Positions 44,811 to 55,005 are shown, counted from the stretch's first letter. The stretch is 64,000 nt of DNA from Bacteroidota bacterium (GCA_020403265.1 JADBXZ010000002.1:186001-250000), one strand, 5' to 3'. Notes: a model not told the origin generated them from the letters alone. Translations and numbers: made by a program.

Positions 44811-46286
44811 ATGTTATTTAACTCTATAGAGTTCATTTTATTTTTTCCAATTGTAACGCTTTTGTATTTTATATTGCCATATAAAACACGTTGGTTTTGG
44901 TTATTAGCTGCTAGTTGTTATTTTTATATGGCATTTGTTCCTGTTTACATTTTGATTTTATTTGGAACAATAGTAATTGATTATTTTGCGGGAATATTAA
45001 TTGAGAATAGCGATGGCAAGCGAAAACGTTATTGGTTAATTATTAGTTTGGTCTCCAATATCACCATTTTGGTTGTTTTTAAGTACTATAATTTCTTTAT
45101 TGATAACATAAATTACTTATTTAAGTTGGATGGGAGTTCTTCTGCTTTAAGTTACCTCGGAATATTATTGCCAATAGGATTGTCATTTCACACTTTTCAG
45201 GCAATGAGTTACACGATAGAGGTATACCGCGGACGTCAAAAGGCAGAGAAACATTTTGGTATTTACGCACTCTATGTTATGTTTTATCCTCAATTAGTCG
45301 CAGGTCCAATTGAGCGACCTCAAAATGTAATTCATCAGTTTAAACAAAATTTTGATTTTGATTACAATATTGCGGTTAGTGGTTTCAAACTAATAGCTTG
45401 GGGATTTATTAAAAAGGTAGTAATAGCTGATAGACTGGCTCAAATGGTGAATTTCGTATACGATCAACCAGAAAATTTTAACGGAATATCCTTAATTGTT
45501 GCAACTGTGTTCTTTTCATTCCAAATTTTTTGTGATTTTTCAGGTTACTCAGATATTGCTATAGGAACTGCAAGAGTTATGGGGATTAATTTAATGATAA
45601 ATTTTAACAAGCCATATCAATCACAATCAATTTCAGAATTTTGGAGCCGTTGGCATATTTCTCTTTCTACTTGGTTTAAGGACTATGTTTATATTCCATT
45701 AGGTGGAAATAAAGTGAAGATTTCTAGATGGTATTTTAACTTGGCAATCGTTTTTTTAATTAGTGGATTTTGGCATGGTGCAAGTTGGAATTTTGTTATA
45801 TGGGGAGCGATTCATGCTTTTTACTTAATATTCGCAATAATAACAAATGAATTACGAAAGAGGGTTTTTGATAAAATTTTTGTAAAGGCAAGCGCTTTAA
45901 AAACTGGTATAACGGTATTTACAACTTTTGCATTGGTAGCGTTTGCATGGATTTTCTTTAGAGCTAAAACGTTTAATGACGCAATGTATATTTCAACTCA
46001 CTTGTTTTCTGGTTGGAGCAAGGATATAAAATTAATTATTGAAAATAAGAATTTCTCAAGGATGGACGTGTTATACCTTGGTCAAATGAAGTTTGAATTC
46101 TTCTTTGCTATTTTTTGTATAATAGGGATGTCATTTATTCATCGATTACAAAACAGAGTTTCGATATCACAATTAATTACTAAACGTCCTGCTTGGCAAC
46201 GTTATTTGATTTACCAGACAGTTATTTTGCTTGTCCTTTTATATGGTGTATATGAAAAAGAACAATTTATTTACTTTCAGTTTTAA
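44811..46286 (+). CDS. MBOAT family O-acyltransferase (AlgI-like)
   Basis: A 491-residue membrane-bound O-acyltransferase with about ten hydrophobic helices. PQLVAGPIERPQNV near residue 165, FSGYSDIAIGTARVMG near 245, SEFWSRWHISLSTWFKDY near 275 and the catalytic-histidine region SGFWHGASWNFVIWGAIH near 320-335 are all diagnostic. The family moves acyl groups across the membrane to extracytoplasmic sugars. The next gene encodes a membrane-anchored SGNH-like protein, as in AlgI/AlgJ-type pairs. Confidence 0.93.
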   Translation: MLFNSIEFILFFPIVTLLYFILPYKTRWFWLLAASCYFYMAFVPVYILILFGTIVIDYFAGILIENSDGKRKRYWLIISLVSNITILVVFKYYNFFIDNINYLFKLDGSSSALSYLGILLPIGLSFHTFQAMSYTIEVYRGRQKAEKHFGIYALYVMFYPQLVAGPIERPQNVIHQFKQNFDFDYNIAVSGFKLIAWGFIKKVVIADRLAQMVNFVYDQPENFNGISLIVATVFFSFQIFCDFSGYSDIAIGTARVMGINLMINFNKPYQSQSISEFWSRWHISLSTWFKDYVYIPLGGNKVKISRWYFNLAIVFLISGFWHGASWNFVIWGAIHAFYLIFAIITNELRKRVFDKIFVKASALKTGITVFTTFALVAFAWIFFRAKTFNDAMYISTHLFSGWSKDIKLIIENKNFSRMDVLYLGQMKFEFFFAIFCIIGMSFIHRLQNRVSISQLITKRPAWQRYLIYQTVILLVLLYGVYEKEQFIYFQF

Positions 46287-46290
46287 TTAA

Positions 46291-47283
46291 ATGGGTATAA
46301 AGTTTATTTATAAAATACTATTGCTAATTCTTCCTTTTACACCAATAGTATTTTTATATACCATTTTAGATCCGTTCAAAGTAATTTATAAGCGGAGTGA
46401 CTATTATGCCAATGATGGTACGGTAAAAAATATGGATTTTATTGCCACAGAAATGTTTTTAAAACATTATGATGAGAAGAAATTCGATTCGTTCATCTTT
46501 GGAAGTTCTCGCACGGAAGCGTTTAAAGCAGTGAGATGGAAAAAGTTTATAACAGGAACACCATTTCATTTTCATGCTTCCGGTGAAAATATTTGGGGAA
46601 TTGCAAAAAAAATTGAGTTTTTGAGTGAAAAAAAAGTACCAATAAAAAATGCACTTATACTTCTGGACAAATCAGTACTCGAAAGTACTGTAAATTTAAA
46701 GACTATTATTGGCATCAAACATCCAATTTCAACTAAAACTTCTTGGGAGGCTTTTCATCTTAAGTATTTTAAAGCATTTTTTAAGGAGGCTTTTTTTATC
46801 AAATTTATTAAATTAAAGTATTTTGGTGGATATGACGATCCAAGGCTCTTTGATATGAGAAAGTTCATATATGATGAATCTACTAATGACGTTTATTATG
46901 AGTGGTTTGATGAACAAATTCGAAACGATTCGGTTAAGTTTTTTACCGACAATTATGAATTGATTTCTACAAAAACGAAAGATACTATTTACGAAAAACC
47001 GGCGATTAATGAATCAAATAAGGTTTATCTAACCCAAATTGCAAAAGTTTTAAAAGATAATAATACCAATTTCAAAATTGTTATTTCACCGTTAAAAGAT
47101 AGATTATTCTTTAATAAAACTGATCTAAAAGTATTGGAAACAATTTTTGGTAAAGAGCATATTTATGATTTTTCGGGTATTAATTATTTTACGTCCCAGA
47201 TTTATCATTATTACGATGGCGCATCTCACTTTAGACCATTTATAGCAGACTCAATGTTAAAAGTAATTTACAAAAATAAATAA
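46291..47283 (+). CDS. Membrane-anchored SGNH-like protein, partner of MBOAT
   Basis: A 330-residue protein with one N-terminal membrane anchor (about residues 7-26) and an extracytoplasmic domain. FIFGSSRTEAF near residue 70 places a serine in a GSSR block I, and the C-terminal YDGASHFRPF segment carries a D..H pair like block V of SGNH hydrolases. AlgJ/DltD-type proteins with this layout finish acyl transfer begun by an MBOAT protein. The gene starts 4 bases after the MBOAT stop. The named family cannot be fixed by eye. Confidence 0.65.
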   Translation: MGIKFIYKILLLILPFTPIVFLYTILDPFKVIYKRSDYYANDGTVKNMDFIATEMFLKHYDEKKFDSFIFGSSRTEAFKAVRWKKFITGTPFHFHASGENIWGIAKKIEFLSEKKVPIKNALILLDKSVLESTVNLKTIIGIKHPISTKTSWEAFHLKYFKAFFKEAFFIKFIKLKYFGGYDDPRLFDMRKFIYDESTNDVYYEWFDEQIRNDSVKFFTDNYELISTKTKDTIYEKPAINESNKVYLTQIAKVLKDNNTNFKIVISPLKDRLFFNKTDLKVLETIFGKEHIYDFSGINYFTSQIYHYYDGASHFRPFIADSMLKVIYKNK

Positions 47284-47287
47284 AACT

Positions 47288-48295
47288 ATGTCATTAAATA
47301 TCGCCATTATAGGTTACGGCTATTGGGGACCAAACCTTGTGAGAAATTTTACTAATGCTGTTAATAGTAAAGTAACACATGTAGTTGATTTTAGGCCTGA
47401 GAGACTGAGCTTAGTTAACAAAATGTATCCTTCAATAGAAACAACAAATAATGTTGATGAGATAATTAATTCTACAAAAGTAGATGCAGTGGTAATTGCA
47501 ACGCCTGTATTTACTCATTTTGAGCTTGCCAAGAAAGCTTTGCTCAACGGTAAACATGTGTTGTTAGAAAAGCCTATGACATCAACAGTTGCTGAGGCCA
47601 TAGAATTAATAGATTTAGCTGATAAAATGGGTTTATTATTAATGGTTGATCACACTTTTCTGTATACGGGCGCTGTAAGAAAGATGAAAGAATTAATTGA
47701 GAGAAGGGAGTTAGGAACAATAAATTATTTTGATTCAACTCGAATTAATTTAGGGTTGTTTCAGCCTGATGTTAATGTATTATGGGACTTGGCTCCACAT
47801 GATATTTCCATTTTGTTGTTTTTGATTAATGAGAAGCCATTAAGCGTTAACGCAACAGGCGTATCACATACCAATAATGGGATAGAAAACATAGCCTATT
47901 TAACAACTAATTATAGTTCTAATTTATTGGCTCACTTTAATTGCTCTTGGTCTTCCCCTGTTAAGTTAAGAAATACTCTTGTTGGTGGTGACAAAAAGAT
48001 GGTTCTTTTTAATGATCTCGAGCCTTCAGAAAAACTACGTGTTTATGACACGGGGTACAATTATAAGACCGATGAAGAAAAGAATAAACTTTTAGTAGAT
48101 TATAGAACCGGTGATGTTTATATACCGAAGTTAGAAATGAAGGAAGCATTGCTAGAGATGGCAAACGATTTCGTACAAAGCGCACTTAATAAAAAACAAC
48201 CTGTGTCAACGTCTCAATTAGGGTTGGAGGTTATTAAAATATTAGAAGCTTCACAAACTTCTATTAAATCAAATGGAAAAGAAATTAAATTGTAA
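47288..48295 (+). CDS. Gfo/Idh/MocA oxidoreductase (WlbA/WbpB-like)
   Basis: A 335-residue dehydrogenase. [18 protein letters not shown] is the Rossmann start, LLEKPMTS near residue 95 the EKP motif and [16 protein letters not shown] near 163 the catalytic histidine region. Followed by a hexapeptide acetyltransferase and a DegT aminotransferase, it matches the WlbA-WlbB-WlbC (WbpB-WbpD-WbpE) order that makes 2,3-diamino sugars from UDP-GlcNAcA. That pathway is inferred from order; no UDP-GlcNAc 6-dehydrogenase is in the window. Confidence 0.83.
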   Translation: MSLNIAIIGYGYWGPNLVRNFTNAVNSKVTHVVDFRPERLSLVNKMYPSIETTNNVDEIINSTKVDAVVIATPVFTHFELAKKALLNGKHVLLEKPMTSTVAEAIELIDLADKMGLLLMVDHTFLYTGAVRKMKELIERRELGTINYFDSTRINLGLFQPDVNVLWDLAPHDISILLFLINEKPLSVNATGVSHTNNGIENIAYLTTNYSSNLLAHFNCSWSSPVKLRNTLVGGDKKMVLFNDLEPSEKLRVYDTGYNYKTDEEKNKLLVDYRTGDVYIPKLEMKEALLEMANDFVQSALNKKQPVSTSQLGLEVIKILEASQTSIKSNGKEIKL

Positions 48296-48297
48296 TT

Positions 48298-48789
48298 ATG
48301 GAAATATTAAATTTAGAAGAGGCTGGAAAGAAAATTGTTAATGTAAAGGTTGGTAGTAATGTGCGATTATTTGGATTTGTTAACGCCTATGGTTGCAGTA
48401 TAGATGATAATAGTAAAGTTGGAACATTTGTTGAAATCCAAAAAGGTGCTTCAGTTGGTAAGAATTGTAAAATATCATCGCATAGTTTCATTTGCGAAGG
48501 CGTGCACATCGAGGATAATTGTTTTATCGGGCATGGTGTGATGTTTACAAATGACTTATTTCCGCGTGCAACCAATGAAGATGGTTCTCAGCAAACTGAT
48601 GCAGATTGGGTTTTAGTTGAAACTTTTGTTAAGAAAGGTGCGTCGATCGGAAGCAATGCGACAATTTTATGTGGGATAACCATTGGAGAAAACGCCTTAG
48701 TAGGTGCAGGGGCAATGGTAACTAAAGATGTGCCTGCTAATGCCGTAGTAGCAGGAAACCCGGCTAAAATTATTAAATACTTAAAATAA
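48298..48789 (+). CDS. Hexapeptide N-acetyltransferase (WlbB/WbpD-like)
   Basis: A 163-residue left-handed beta-helix protein. Repeats include [25 protein letters not shown] (read as shorter hexads), [23 protein letters not shown] and [27 protein letters not shown], ending [12 protein letters not shown]. The SHSFICEGV and FTNDLFPRA pieces are those of 3-N-acetyltransferases acting on UDP-3-amino-GlcNAcA. Placement between a Gfo/Idh enzyme and an aminotransferase strongly supports that reading. Confidence 0.85.
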   Translation: MEILNLEEAGKKIVNVKVGSNVRLFGFVNAYGCSIDDNSKVGTFVEIQKGASVGKNCKISSHSFICEGVHIEDNCFIGHGVMFTNDLFPRATNEDGSQQTDADWVLVETFVKKGASIGSNATILCGITIGENALVGAGAMVTKDVPANAVVAGNPAKIIKYLK

Positions 48790-48795
48790 AAATAA

Positions 48796-49899
48796 ATGGA
48801 AAAAATTAACTGTCTGGATTTAAAAGGTCAGCACGAACAAATTAAAAAGGAAATATTCGATGCCTTTGAAAGGGTATACGAAAAAACAGCATTTAGCGGT
48901 GGACCATTTGTAGAAGAGTTTGAGAAACATTTTTGTAACTACATTGGGGCAAACTACGCGGTAGGAGTTAGCAATGGCACAATTGCGCTGCATATGGCAA
49001 TGTTGGCCTTAAATATTGGAGTTGGAGATGAAGTAATTGTTCCTGCCAACACATTTATTGCAACAGCTTGGGGAGTAAGTCATGCAAATGCAACGCCTGT
49101 TTTTGTTGATTGTGATAAAGATACCTGGCAATTAGATGTGTCAAAAATTGAAGCAGCTATTACACCAAAAACAAAGGCTATTATTGGCGTACATTTGTAT
49201 GGTCAACCATTTGATGTGGATGCAGTGCTAGCTCTTTGTAAAAAGCATAATTTGTACTTGATAGAAGATGCTGCGCAAGCTCAAGGAGCACGTTATAACG
49301 GTAAAACTGTAGGTGTTTTTGGCGAAATGGCTTGTTATAGTTTTTACCCTGGTAAGAACTTAGGCGCATGTGGAGAGGCAGGCGGACTAACTACAAATAA
49401 TGAAAAGTATTTTAAGCATCTTCAATCGTTGCGAAATCACGGTAGTGTTGTAAGATATTATCATGATGAAATAGGCTATAATTATCGTATGGGAGGTTTA
49501 GAAGGTGCTTCCTTAACAGTTAAATTAAAATATTTAGAAAATTGGAATAATCGACGAAGAGAAATTGCGTTCAGGTATCAGAAGGAAATTGTAAACCCAA
49601 AAATAAAAATGCAAAGTAAGCCATCTTACAGTGATGGCATTTATCATTTGTTTGTTGTAACAACTGAAAATAAAGATGCATTTGTAAAACATTTAGTTGA
49701 CAATAGTATTAATGCGGCTTATCATTATCCGGTACCTTGTCATCTTCAAAAGGCATATCAGCATTTAAAGTATAAATTAGGTGATTTTCCGAATTCTGAA
49801 TATTTAGCTTCACACTGTGTGAGTTTACCAATGTATGCAGAATTAACTGACGAACAAGTTAACCATGTGATTACAATAATTAATCAATACAATGGATAA
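48796..49899 (+). CDS. DegT/DnrJ/EryC1 sugar aminotransferase (WlbC/WbpE-like)
   Basis: A 367-residue PLP enzyme. The PLP lysine is K187 in SFYPGKNLGACGEAG; LIEDAAQAQGA binds the cofactor and EIGYNYRMGGLEG is the family's C-terminal signature. It would transfer an amino group to C3 of a 3-keto nucleotide sugar, using glutamate. It lies 6 bases after the acetyltransferase gene and overlaps the next gene by 8 bases. Confidence 0.88.
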   Translation: MEKINCLDLKGQHEQIKKEIFDAFERVYEKTAFSGGPFVEEFEKHFCNYIGANYAVGVSNGTIALHMAMLALNIGVGDEVIVPANTFIATAWGVSHANATPVFVDCDKDTWQLDVSKIEAAITPKTKAIIGVHLYGQPFDVDAVLALCKKHNLYLIEDAAQAQGARYNGKTVGVFGEMACYSFYPGKNLGACGEAGGLTTNNEKYFKHLQSLRNHGSVVRYYHDEIGYNYRMGGLEGASLTVKLKYLENWNNRRREIAFRYQKEIVNPKIKMQSKPSYSDGIYHLFVVTTENKDAFVKHLVDNSINAAYHYPVPCHLQKAYQHLKYKLGDFPNSEYLASHCVSLPMYAELTDEQVNHVITIINQYNG

Positions 49900-50515
49900 A
49901 ATAAAACTTTTAATTTTCCCTTATAATGGAAATGGATTAGAGGCATTAGACTGTTTGGGAGACCAATTTGAATTTATCGGTTTTGTTGACGATACACCGG
50001 AAAAGCAAGGCGTAACGAAATATGGGCATAAGGTTTTTTCGAGAGAGATTTTAGCAGAGTTGCCTGAAGCTAAAGTTTTAGCGGTCCCTGGTAGTCCAAC
50101 TAGTTATAAAATTAGAAACGAAATTATATCGAATTTGAAATTACCGGTTGATAGATTTACGACCATAATCCACCCTAAAGCATCCGTTTCGGCTTTAGCC
50201 AGTGTTGGCCATAATTCTTTAATTATGGCCGGTGTTGTAATAACCAGCAATGCAATAATTGGAAGCCATGTATGTATTTTACCTAATTCGGTAATTCATC
50301 ATGATTGCGTCATTGGTAATTACACTTTGTTAGGCTCTAGTGTTTCTATTGCAGGAAGTACTATTGTGGGTAATAATTGCTACATAGGAAGTGGAACAAA
50401 AATCATTAATAATGTTTCAATTGGTGATCACACTTTAATTGGATTAGGAAGTAATGTGATTAAATCAGTAGAAGCTAATTCAAAAGTAGTGGGTAACCCA
50501 GCTAAAAGTATTTAA
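49892..50515 (+). CDS. NeuD/PglD-like sugar acetyltransferase
   Basis: A 207-residue protein with an N-terminal nucleotide-sugar-binding domain (about 1-85, LLIFPYNGNGLEAL and FIGFVDDTPEKQG) and a C-terminal beta-helix with IIHPKASVSALASVGHNSLIMAG and the catalytic histidine in VIHHDCVIGN. PglD, NeuD and the legionaminic enzyme LegH belong to this group. Since no LegH lies in the leg cluster, this gene could fill that step, or it may acetylate the 4-amino sugar made by the aminotransferase at 52424. Which one is open. Confidence 0.8.
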   Translation: MDKIKLLIFPYNGNGLEALDCLGDQFEFIGFVDDTPEKQGVTKYGHKVFSREILAELPEAKVLAVPGSPTSYKIRNEIISNLKLPVDRFTTIIHPKASVSALASVGHNSLIMAGVVITSNAIIGSHVCILPNSVIHHDCVIGNYTLLGSSVSIAGSTIVGNNCYIGSGTKIINNVSIGDHTLIGLGSNVIKSVEANSKVVGNPAKSI

Positions 50516-51456
50516 TGAATAAAATAAGTATAATCATACCGTTTTTAAACGAAGCAGACAATGTTGAAGGTTTAGTTTCTGCTTTAAATCAGTATTTTGC
50601 TTCTAAACAAAATTATCATACGGAAGTAATATTAGTTAATGACGGATCAACTGATGATTCGGTACAGAAATTTTCAAAGGCAACTTTTACTAATATTGAT
50701 GCAAAGTTGATTTCATTGTCGAAAAACTTTGGGTCACATGCTGCGCTCAGGGCTGGAATTTTAAATGCAACCGGCGATTTTATATGTTTTATGTACGCTG
50801 ATTTGCAAGATCCATTAGAATTAATCGATCGCCTTTATGAGAATCTAACGAAGTTGAATGACATTGTTTGGGCTACTCGTGAAGCGACTAATAATGGATT
50901 AGTAGAAAAAAGTTTTTCAAGCATGTATGCGTACTTAATGAAAAAATATGCAGTTAAATCGTTTCCGGATAAAGGTTTTGATATTGTAATGTTCAATAAG
51001 AAGGTTCAGCAACAACTTAATAATAACATTGAAGCTAATTCTTCCATTTTCCTTCAAATTTTAACCTTAGGATATAAACAAACAAGTATATATTATCAAA
51101 AACAGGAAAGGAAAAAAGGGAAATCAAAATGGACATTAAGCAAAAAGATTAAATTGTTTATTGATTCCTTTGTTGCTTTCTCCTATGCGCCAATTCGTTT
51201 TGTAACCGTTGTTGGGATTTTATTATTCATCATTGGTTTTTTATTTTCAGCTTACCTAATTATTCGTAGGTTGGTAGCTAATGATTTAGCAAGTGGCTGG
51301 CCTCTATTGGGTTCACTTATATGCTTAGGTTTTGGAATTACAAACATTTCGCTTGGTATAATCGCGGAGTATTTATGGAGAACACTAGACGCAAGTCGAA
51401 AGCGACCTGTGTTCGTTATTGATCAAATTATAGATTTAAAAAATAATGCAAAGTAA
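50515..51456 (+). CDS. Family 2 glycosyltransferase with C-terminal membrane helices (GtrB/ArnC-like)
   Basis: A 313-residue enzyme. The GT-A domain begins ISIIIPFLNEADNVEGL, with the metal site YADLQDP near residue 95 and the KKGKSKWT segment near 200; two hydrophobic helices follow (about 225-250 and 262-285). This architecture belongs to undecaprenyl-phosphate glycosyltransferases that hand lipid-linked sugars to a GT-C enzyme. A GT-C-like protein is encoded at 53545. It overlaps the upstream stop and the following SDR. Confidence 0.88.
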   Translation: MNKISIIIPFLNEADNVEGLVSALNQYFASKQNYHTEVILVNDGSTDDSVQKFSKATFTNIDAKLISLSKNFGSHAALRAGILNATGDFICFMYADLQDPLELIDRLYENLTKLNDIVWATREATNNGLVEKSFSSMYAYLMKKYAVKSFPDKGFDIVMFNKKVQQQLNNNIEANSSIFLQILTLGYKQTSIYYQKQERKKGKSKWTLSKKIKLFIDSFVAFSYAPIRFVTVVGILLFIIGFLFSAYLIIRRLVANDLASGWPLLGSLICLGFGITNISLGIIAEYLWRTLDASRKRPVFVIDQIIDLKNNAK

Positions 51457-52423
51457 AATCACAAATTCAAAAATTTTTATAACCGGTGGAGCTGGTTTTA
51501 TAGGATCTTATGTTGTAGAACAATTGTTGGAACACAGTCCGGCAAGGATTTGTATCCTGGATAATTTCATAAGGGGGAGTCACGAGAACATGAAAAACTT
51601 TTCTAATAACCCAATAGTGAAATTTGTTGAAGGGGATATTCGAAATGAAGCTTTGCTTGAAGAATGCATAAAAGATTCTGACTATGTATACCACATGGCC
51701 GCCTTACGAATAAATGCTTGTGCCGCCGATCCAAATGAAGGTTTTGAGGTAATGCTCAAAGCAACATTTAACCTAGCAAATTTCTGCGTTAAGCATAAAG
51801 TAAAAAAGGTTATTTATTCCTCTACTGCATCTGTTTATGGTTTAGCTCAGAATTTTCCCACTCCGGAAAGTGATAATCCATACAATAATCAAACATTTTA
51901 TGGAGGTGCAAAAATTTGGGGAGAACAATTATTTCGATCATACAAATTCATGTATAACTTAGATTATGTCGCATTACGTTATTTTAATGTATATGGTTCG
52001 CGCATGGATACTGATGGAAAATATACAGAAGTGATGATTAAATGGTTGGATTGTATAAGAGACCGCAAACAGCCAGCGATTTTCGGTGATGGTTCTGACA
52101 GCATGGATTTTGTTCACGTGACAGATGTTGCAAAGGCGAATGTTTTGGCTTTGTTAGGTGATGTTACGGATGAGTCTTTTAATGTTGGAGATCAAGTAGA
52201 AACTAATTTAAAAGAAATGTTAACAGCATTACTTAAAGTGAACAATGCTGATTTAAGTCCCGTATTTAAAGAGGCTAATTCAGTAAACCCCGTAAGCCGC
52301 CGTTTAGCGGATATTTCAAAAGCAAAGCGATTATTAGGTTACACGCCCGATGTTTCATTGGAGGGAGGATTAAAAGAACTTTCTACATGGTATTTTGATA
52401 AACAAAAACAAAAAGTAAATTAA
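51446..52423 (+). CDS. Extended SDR, NDP-sugar epimerase/dehydratase
   Basis: A 325-residue extended SDR. FITGGAGFIGSYVVEQLL is the NAD site, YSSTASVYGLA the active-site strand and YGGAKIWGE the YxxxK pair; ALRYFNVYGSRMD follows. It is immediately followed by an aminotransferase, so a 4-keto sugar may be its product. It overlaps the GT2 gene by 11 bases. Confidence 0.82.
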   Translation: MQSKITNSKIFITGGAGFIGSYVVEQLLEHSPARICILDNFIRGSHENMKNFSNNPIVKFVEGDIRNEALLEECIKDSDYVYHMAALRINACAADPNEGFEVMLKATFNLANFCVKHKVKKVIYSSTASVYGLAQNFPTPESDNPYNNQTFYGGAKIWGEQLFRSYKFMYNLDYVALRYFNVYGSRMDTDGKYTEVMIKWLDCIRDRKQPAIFGDGSDSMDFVHVTDVAKANVLALLGDVTDESFNVGDQVETNLKEMLTALLKVNNADLSPVFKEANSVNPVSRRLADISKAKRLLGYTPDVSLEGGLKELSTWYFDKQKQKVN

Positions 52424-53542
52424 ATGATAGCAATAGCAAAACCTTATTTGACAGAAGATGAAGCACAAAATGCTTATAATACTATATTGTCTGGTTGGGT
52501 AACACAAGGACCAAAAGTTCAGGAATTTGAAGAAAAATTTGCAAGTTATGTAGGCTCAAAGTATGCTGTTGCGCTATCTAATTGCACAACTGCTTTGCAT
52601 TTAGCCATGATTGTTGCAGGCATTAAAGAAGGTGACGAAGTTATTTGTCCAAGTATGAGCTACATTGCTACAGCTAATTGTATCAAATATGTTAATGCTA
52701 CGCCTGTATTTGCTGAAGTTAACGAGCATTTTAATTTGGACATCGAAGATGTTAAGAAAAAGATTACCCTAAATACAAAAGCAATTTTGTTGGTTCACCA
52801 GATAGGTATGCCTGCTGATATTGACGCTTTTAAATTACTCTGTGAACAACAAGGATTAAAGTTGATTGAGGATGCGGCCTGTGCTGCCGGATCTGCATAT
52901 AAAGGCCAAAAAATTGGTTCGCATTCAGAATTGGTTTGTTTTTCTTTTCATCCCCGCAAGGTTATAACTACTGGTGATGGAGGCATGATTACCACTAATA
53001 ATGAAGCTTATTATAAACGACTTAAGCTGCTGCGTCAGCATGCAATGTCTGTAAACGATAGAGAAAGACACAATGCAGGTAAAATAATTTTTGAGGATCA
53101 TTTGGAAGTTGGATATAATTATCGAATGACAGATATTCAGGCTGCGGTAGGAATTAAGCAACTTGAAAAACTTGATCACATTGTAAGCGAGAGAAGAAAA
53201 ATAGCTCAGCACTACAATACAGCTTTTGTAAAACTACCGGGTATTAAGGTGCAAACGGAGTCTGATGGTTATTTTACAAATTATCAATCGTACACTTTGC
53301 TATTTAGTAAAGATGCTAAGCTTAAACGAAATGAGTTCATGGAAAAAATGCTTGCGGAAGGAATATCAACGAGACGGGGAATTATGACAGCTCATAGAGA
53401 AAGCGCTTATAATTTCGAAAAATATAATTTGCCTTTGTCTGAAATGTATTCTGACAACAGTGTTGTGATACCATTATTCTACCCTATGAAAGCAGAGGAA
53501 GTTGAAAAGGTAATTACAACTATTGTGAAGTTTTTAAGTTAG
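52424..53542 (+). CDS. DegT/DnrJ/EryC1 sugar aminotransferase
   Basis: A 372-residue PLP enzyme similar to perosamine and 4-amino sugar synthases. The PLP lysine is K179 in SFHPRKVITTGDGG; LIEDAACAAGS binds the cofactor and EVGYNYRMTDIQAAVG is the family signature. It starts one base-set after the SDR stop, so the two probably work in sequence: keto formation, then amination at C4. It is one of four intact DegT-type aminotransferases in the window. Confidence 0.87.
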   Translation: MIAIAKPYLTEDEAQNAYNTILSGWVTQGPKVQEFEEKFASYVGSKYAVALSNCTTALHLAMIVAGIKEGDEVICPSMSYIATANCIKYVNATPVFAEVNEHFNLDIEDVKKKITLNTKAILLVHQIGMPADIDAFKLLCEQQGLKLIEDAACAAGSAYKGQKIGSHSELVCFSFHPRKVITTGDGGMITTNNEAYYKRLKLLRQHAMSVNDRERHNAGKIIFEDHLEVGYNYRMTDIQAAVGIKQLEKLDHIVSERRKIAQHYNTAFVKLPGIKVQTESDGYFTNYQSYTLLFSKDAKLKRNEFMEKMLAEGISTRRGIMTAHRESAYNFEKYNLPLSEMYSDNSVVIPLFYPMKAEEVEKVITTIVKFLS

Positions 53543-53544
53543 TT

Positions 53545-55005
53545 GTGAGTCATCCATTAAGTAATATGTTATCCAAAGAAAAAGTCAAGTATTTTCTATT
53601 TGCATTAGGAATTAAGATTTTAATGTATTGCTTTTTGTATTTGGGCTTGGTTAAGGAAAACAATCCTTATTTGGTTGGATTAAACTATGCTTATAAAGAT
53701 TTTGGCAGCTACATCGGACCACCAGCTAATCTTGTAAATGATGGAACTTATTACGAGTATAACGAAAAGGGAAAGTTGTATGCCTACAAAACACCTGGAA
53801 CATTGCCTCTCTATGGACCAATGTATTATTTTTTCGGCGAATACAAAGCCCAAAACCTATTGATTTTAACTCAGATTTTATTGGAAGGCATCGCAGCTTA
53901 TTTATTAATTATTATTGCTGACTTTCTTTTTAAGAATAAACGAATTAATTGGATGGTTTTGATTCTTAATGGAATTTCAGCCTATGTTTCTTATTATACT
54001 ATACAAACAACCAGTGAATGTTTAACTACGTCTTTTCTGATTTTTACAATTTATTTTTTGATAAGATTTTATCAAAATTATTCGCTAAAAGATTTGTTTT
54101 GGTGTGGGTTTTTTGCTGCCTGGGCTTATTTTATGCGCCCAGTAAGTATTTTAATTTTTTTACCTATAATCATTGTCGTTTATAGTAATGTAAAAAGGAG
54201 GGGTTTTGATTTTGTTAATTTTATTAAAGCTTGTTTGATTGTATCTGTAACTTTTATGGTTTCTGAAACGGCCTGGATTTATAGAAATTATAAACTATTG
54301 GGAGAATTTGTCCCGGTTGATCAAAGTCAAAAACAATTTGGTTCACCAAGTATGCAAGCAATCTTTAAGTTGATAACGTCATGGGGTGGCAATAATCAGG
54401 CTTGGATTGAGAAGGGAGAAGCGCATTGGTTTTTTCAACATCCATATAACGAAACAGTAACTCAAAATGAAATGAATTTTCATTGCTTCCCAAAACATGT
54501 TTTGGAGACTATTCCGGCAGATTCGTTGAATGAAATAAAAAGTAATTTCTTGGTTATCAATGGAAAAAAGTTAGATAGTATATCAACACCAATATCAAAT
54601 AAAATTATTTCAAAGTGTAATTATTTTACAGCTAAATATAAATCAGAACACTTGTTCCGTTATCACTTCAGCTCCAGGTTAAGAGTGTTAGCATTGTTTC
54701 TTTTTCCTAAGCAAACATTTAATTTAACATACCATCAACCGGACATGTTAAGTAAGTTGATTAGGTTATTTTTTTTAGTGCATTATTATTTTATTTTATT
54801 GATTTTTATAATTGGTTTGGTTTTTCTTCGCCCAAATTTTATTTCTCGTAATCTCTTGTTGTTTATACTTTCTGTAATTATACTTTACAGTGTTGTAATG
54901 CGATTATCTGAGAATAGATATTTGGTTACAGTTTTCCCTATAATAACAATGTTCAGTTGTTACACAATTAATCAACTATTAATTAAAATTAAAAAAGTAG
55001 AATAA
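53545..55005 (+). CDS. Polytopic membrane protein, GT-C (PMT_2-like) glycosyltransferase candidate
   Basis: A 486-residue protein with about ten to eleven hydrophobic segments. A large loop after the first helix has VNDGTYYEYNEKGK and KTPGTLPLYGP, where GT-C enzymes carry the catalytic acid and a PG..P motif; TTSECLTTSFLIF and AYFMRPVSIL also fit. A long extracytoplasmic segment (about 265-400) follows. The start is GTG at 53545; an in-frame ATG at 53566 is the alternative. It may use the lipid-linked sugar made by the GT2 at 50515. Confidence 0.6.
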   Translation: MSHPLSNMLSKEKVKYFLFALGIKILMYCFLYLGLVKENNPYLVGLNYAYKDFGSYIGPPANLVNDGTYYEYNEKGKLYAYKTPGTLPLYGPMYYFFGEYKAQNLLILTQILLEGIAAYLLIIIADFLFKNKRINWMVLILNGISAYVSYYTIQTTSECLTTSFLIFTIYFLIRFYQNYSLKDLFWCGFFAAWAYFMRPVSILIFLPIIIVVYSNVKRRGFDFVNFIKACLIVSVTFMVSETAWIYRNYKLLGEFVPVDQSQKQFGSPSMQAIFKLITSWGGNNQAWIEKGEAHWFFQHPYNETVTQNEMNFHCFPKHVLETIPADSLNEIKSNFLVINGKKLDSISTPISNKIISKCNYFTAKYKSEHLFRYHFSSRLRVLALFLFPKQTFNLTYHQPDMLSKLIRLFFLVHYYFILLIFIIGLVFLRPNFISRNLLLFILSVIILYSVVMRLSENRYLVTVFPIITMFSCYTINQLLIKIKKVE

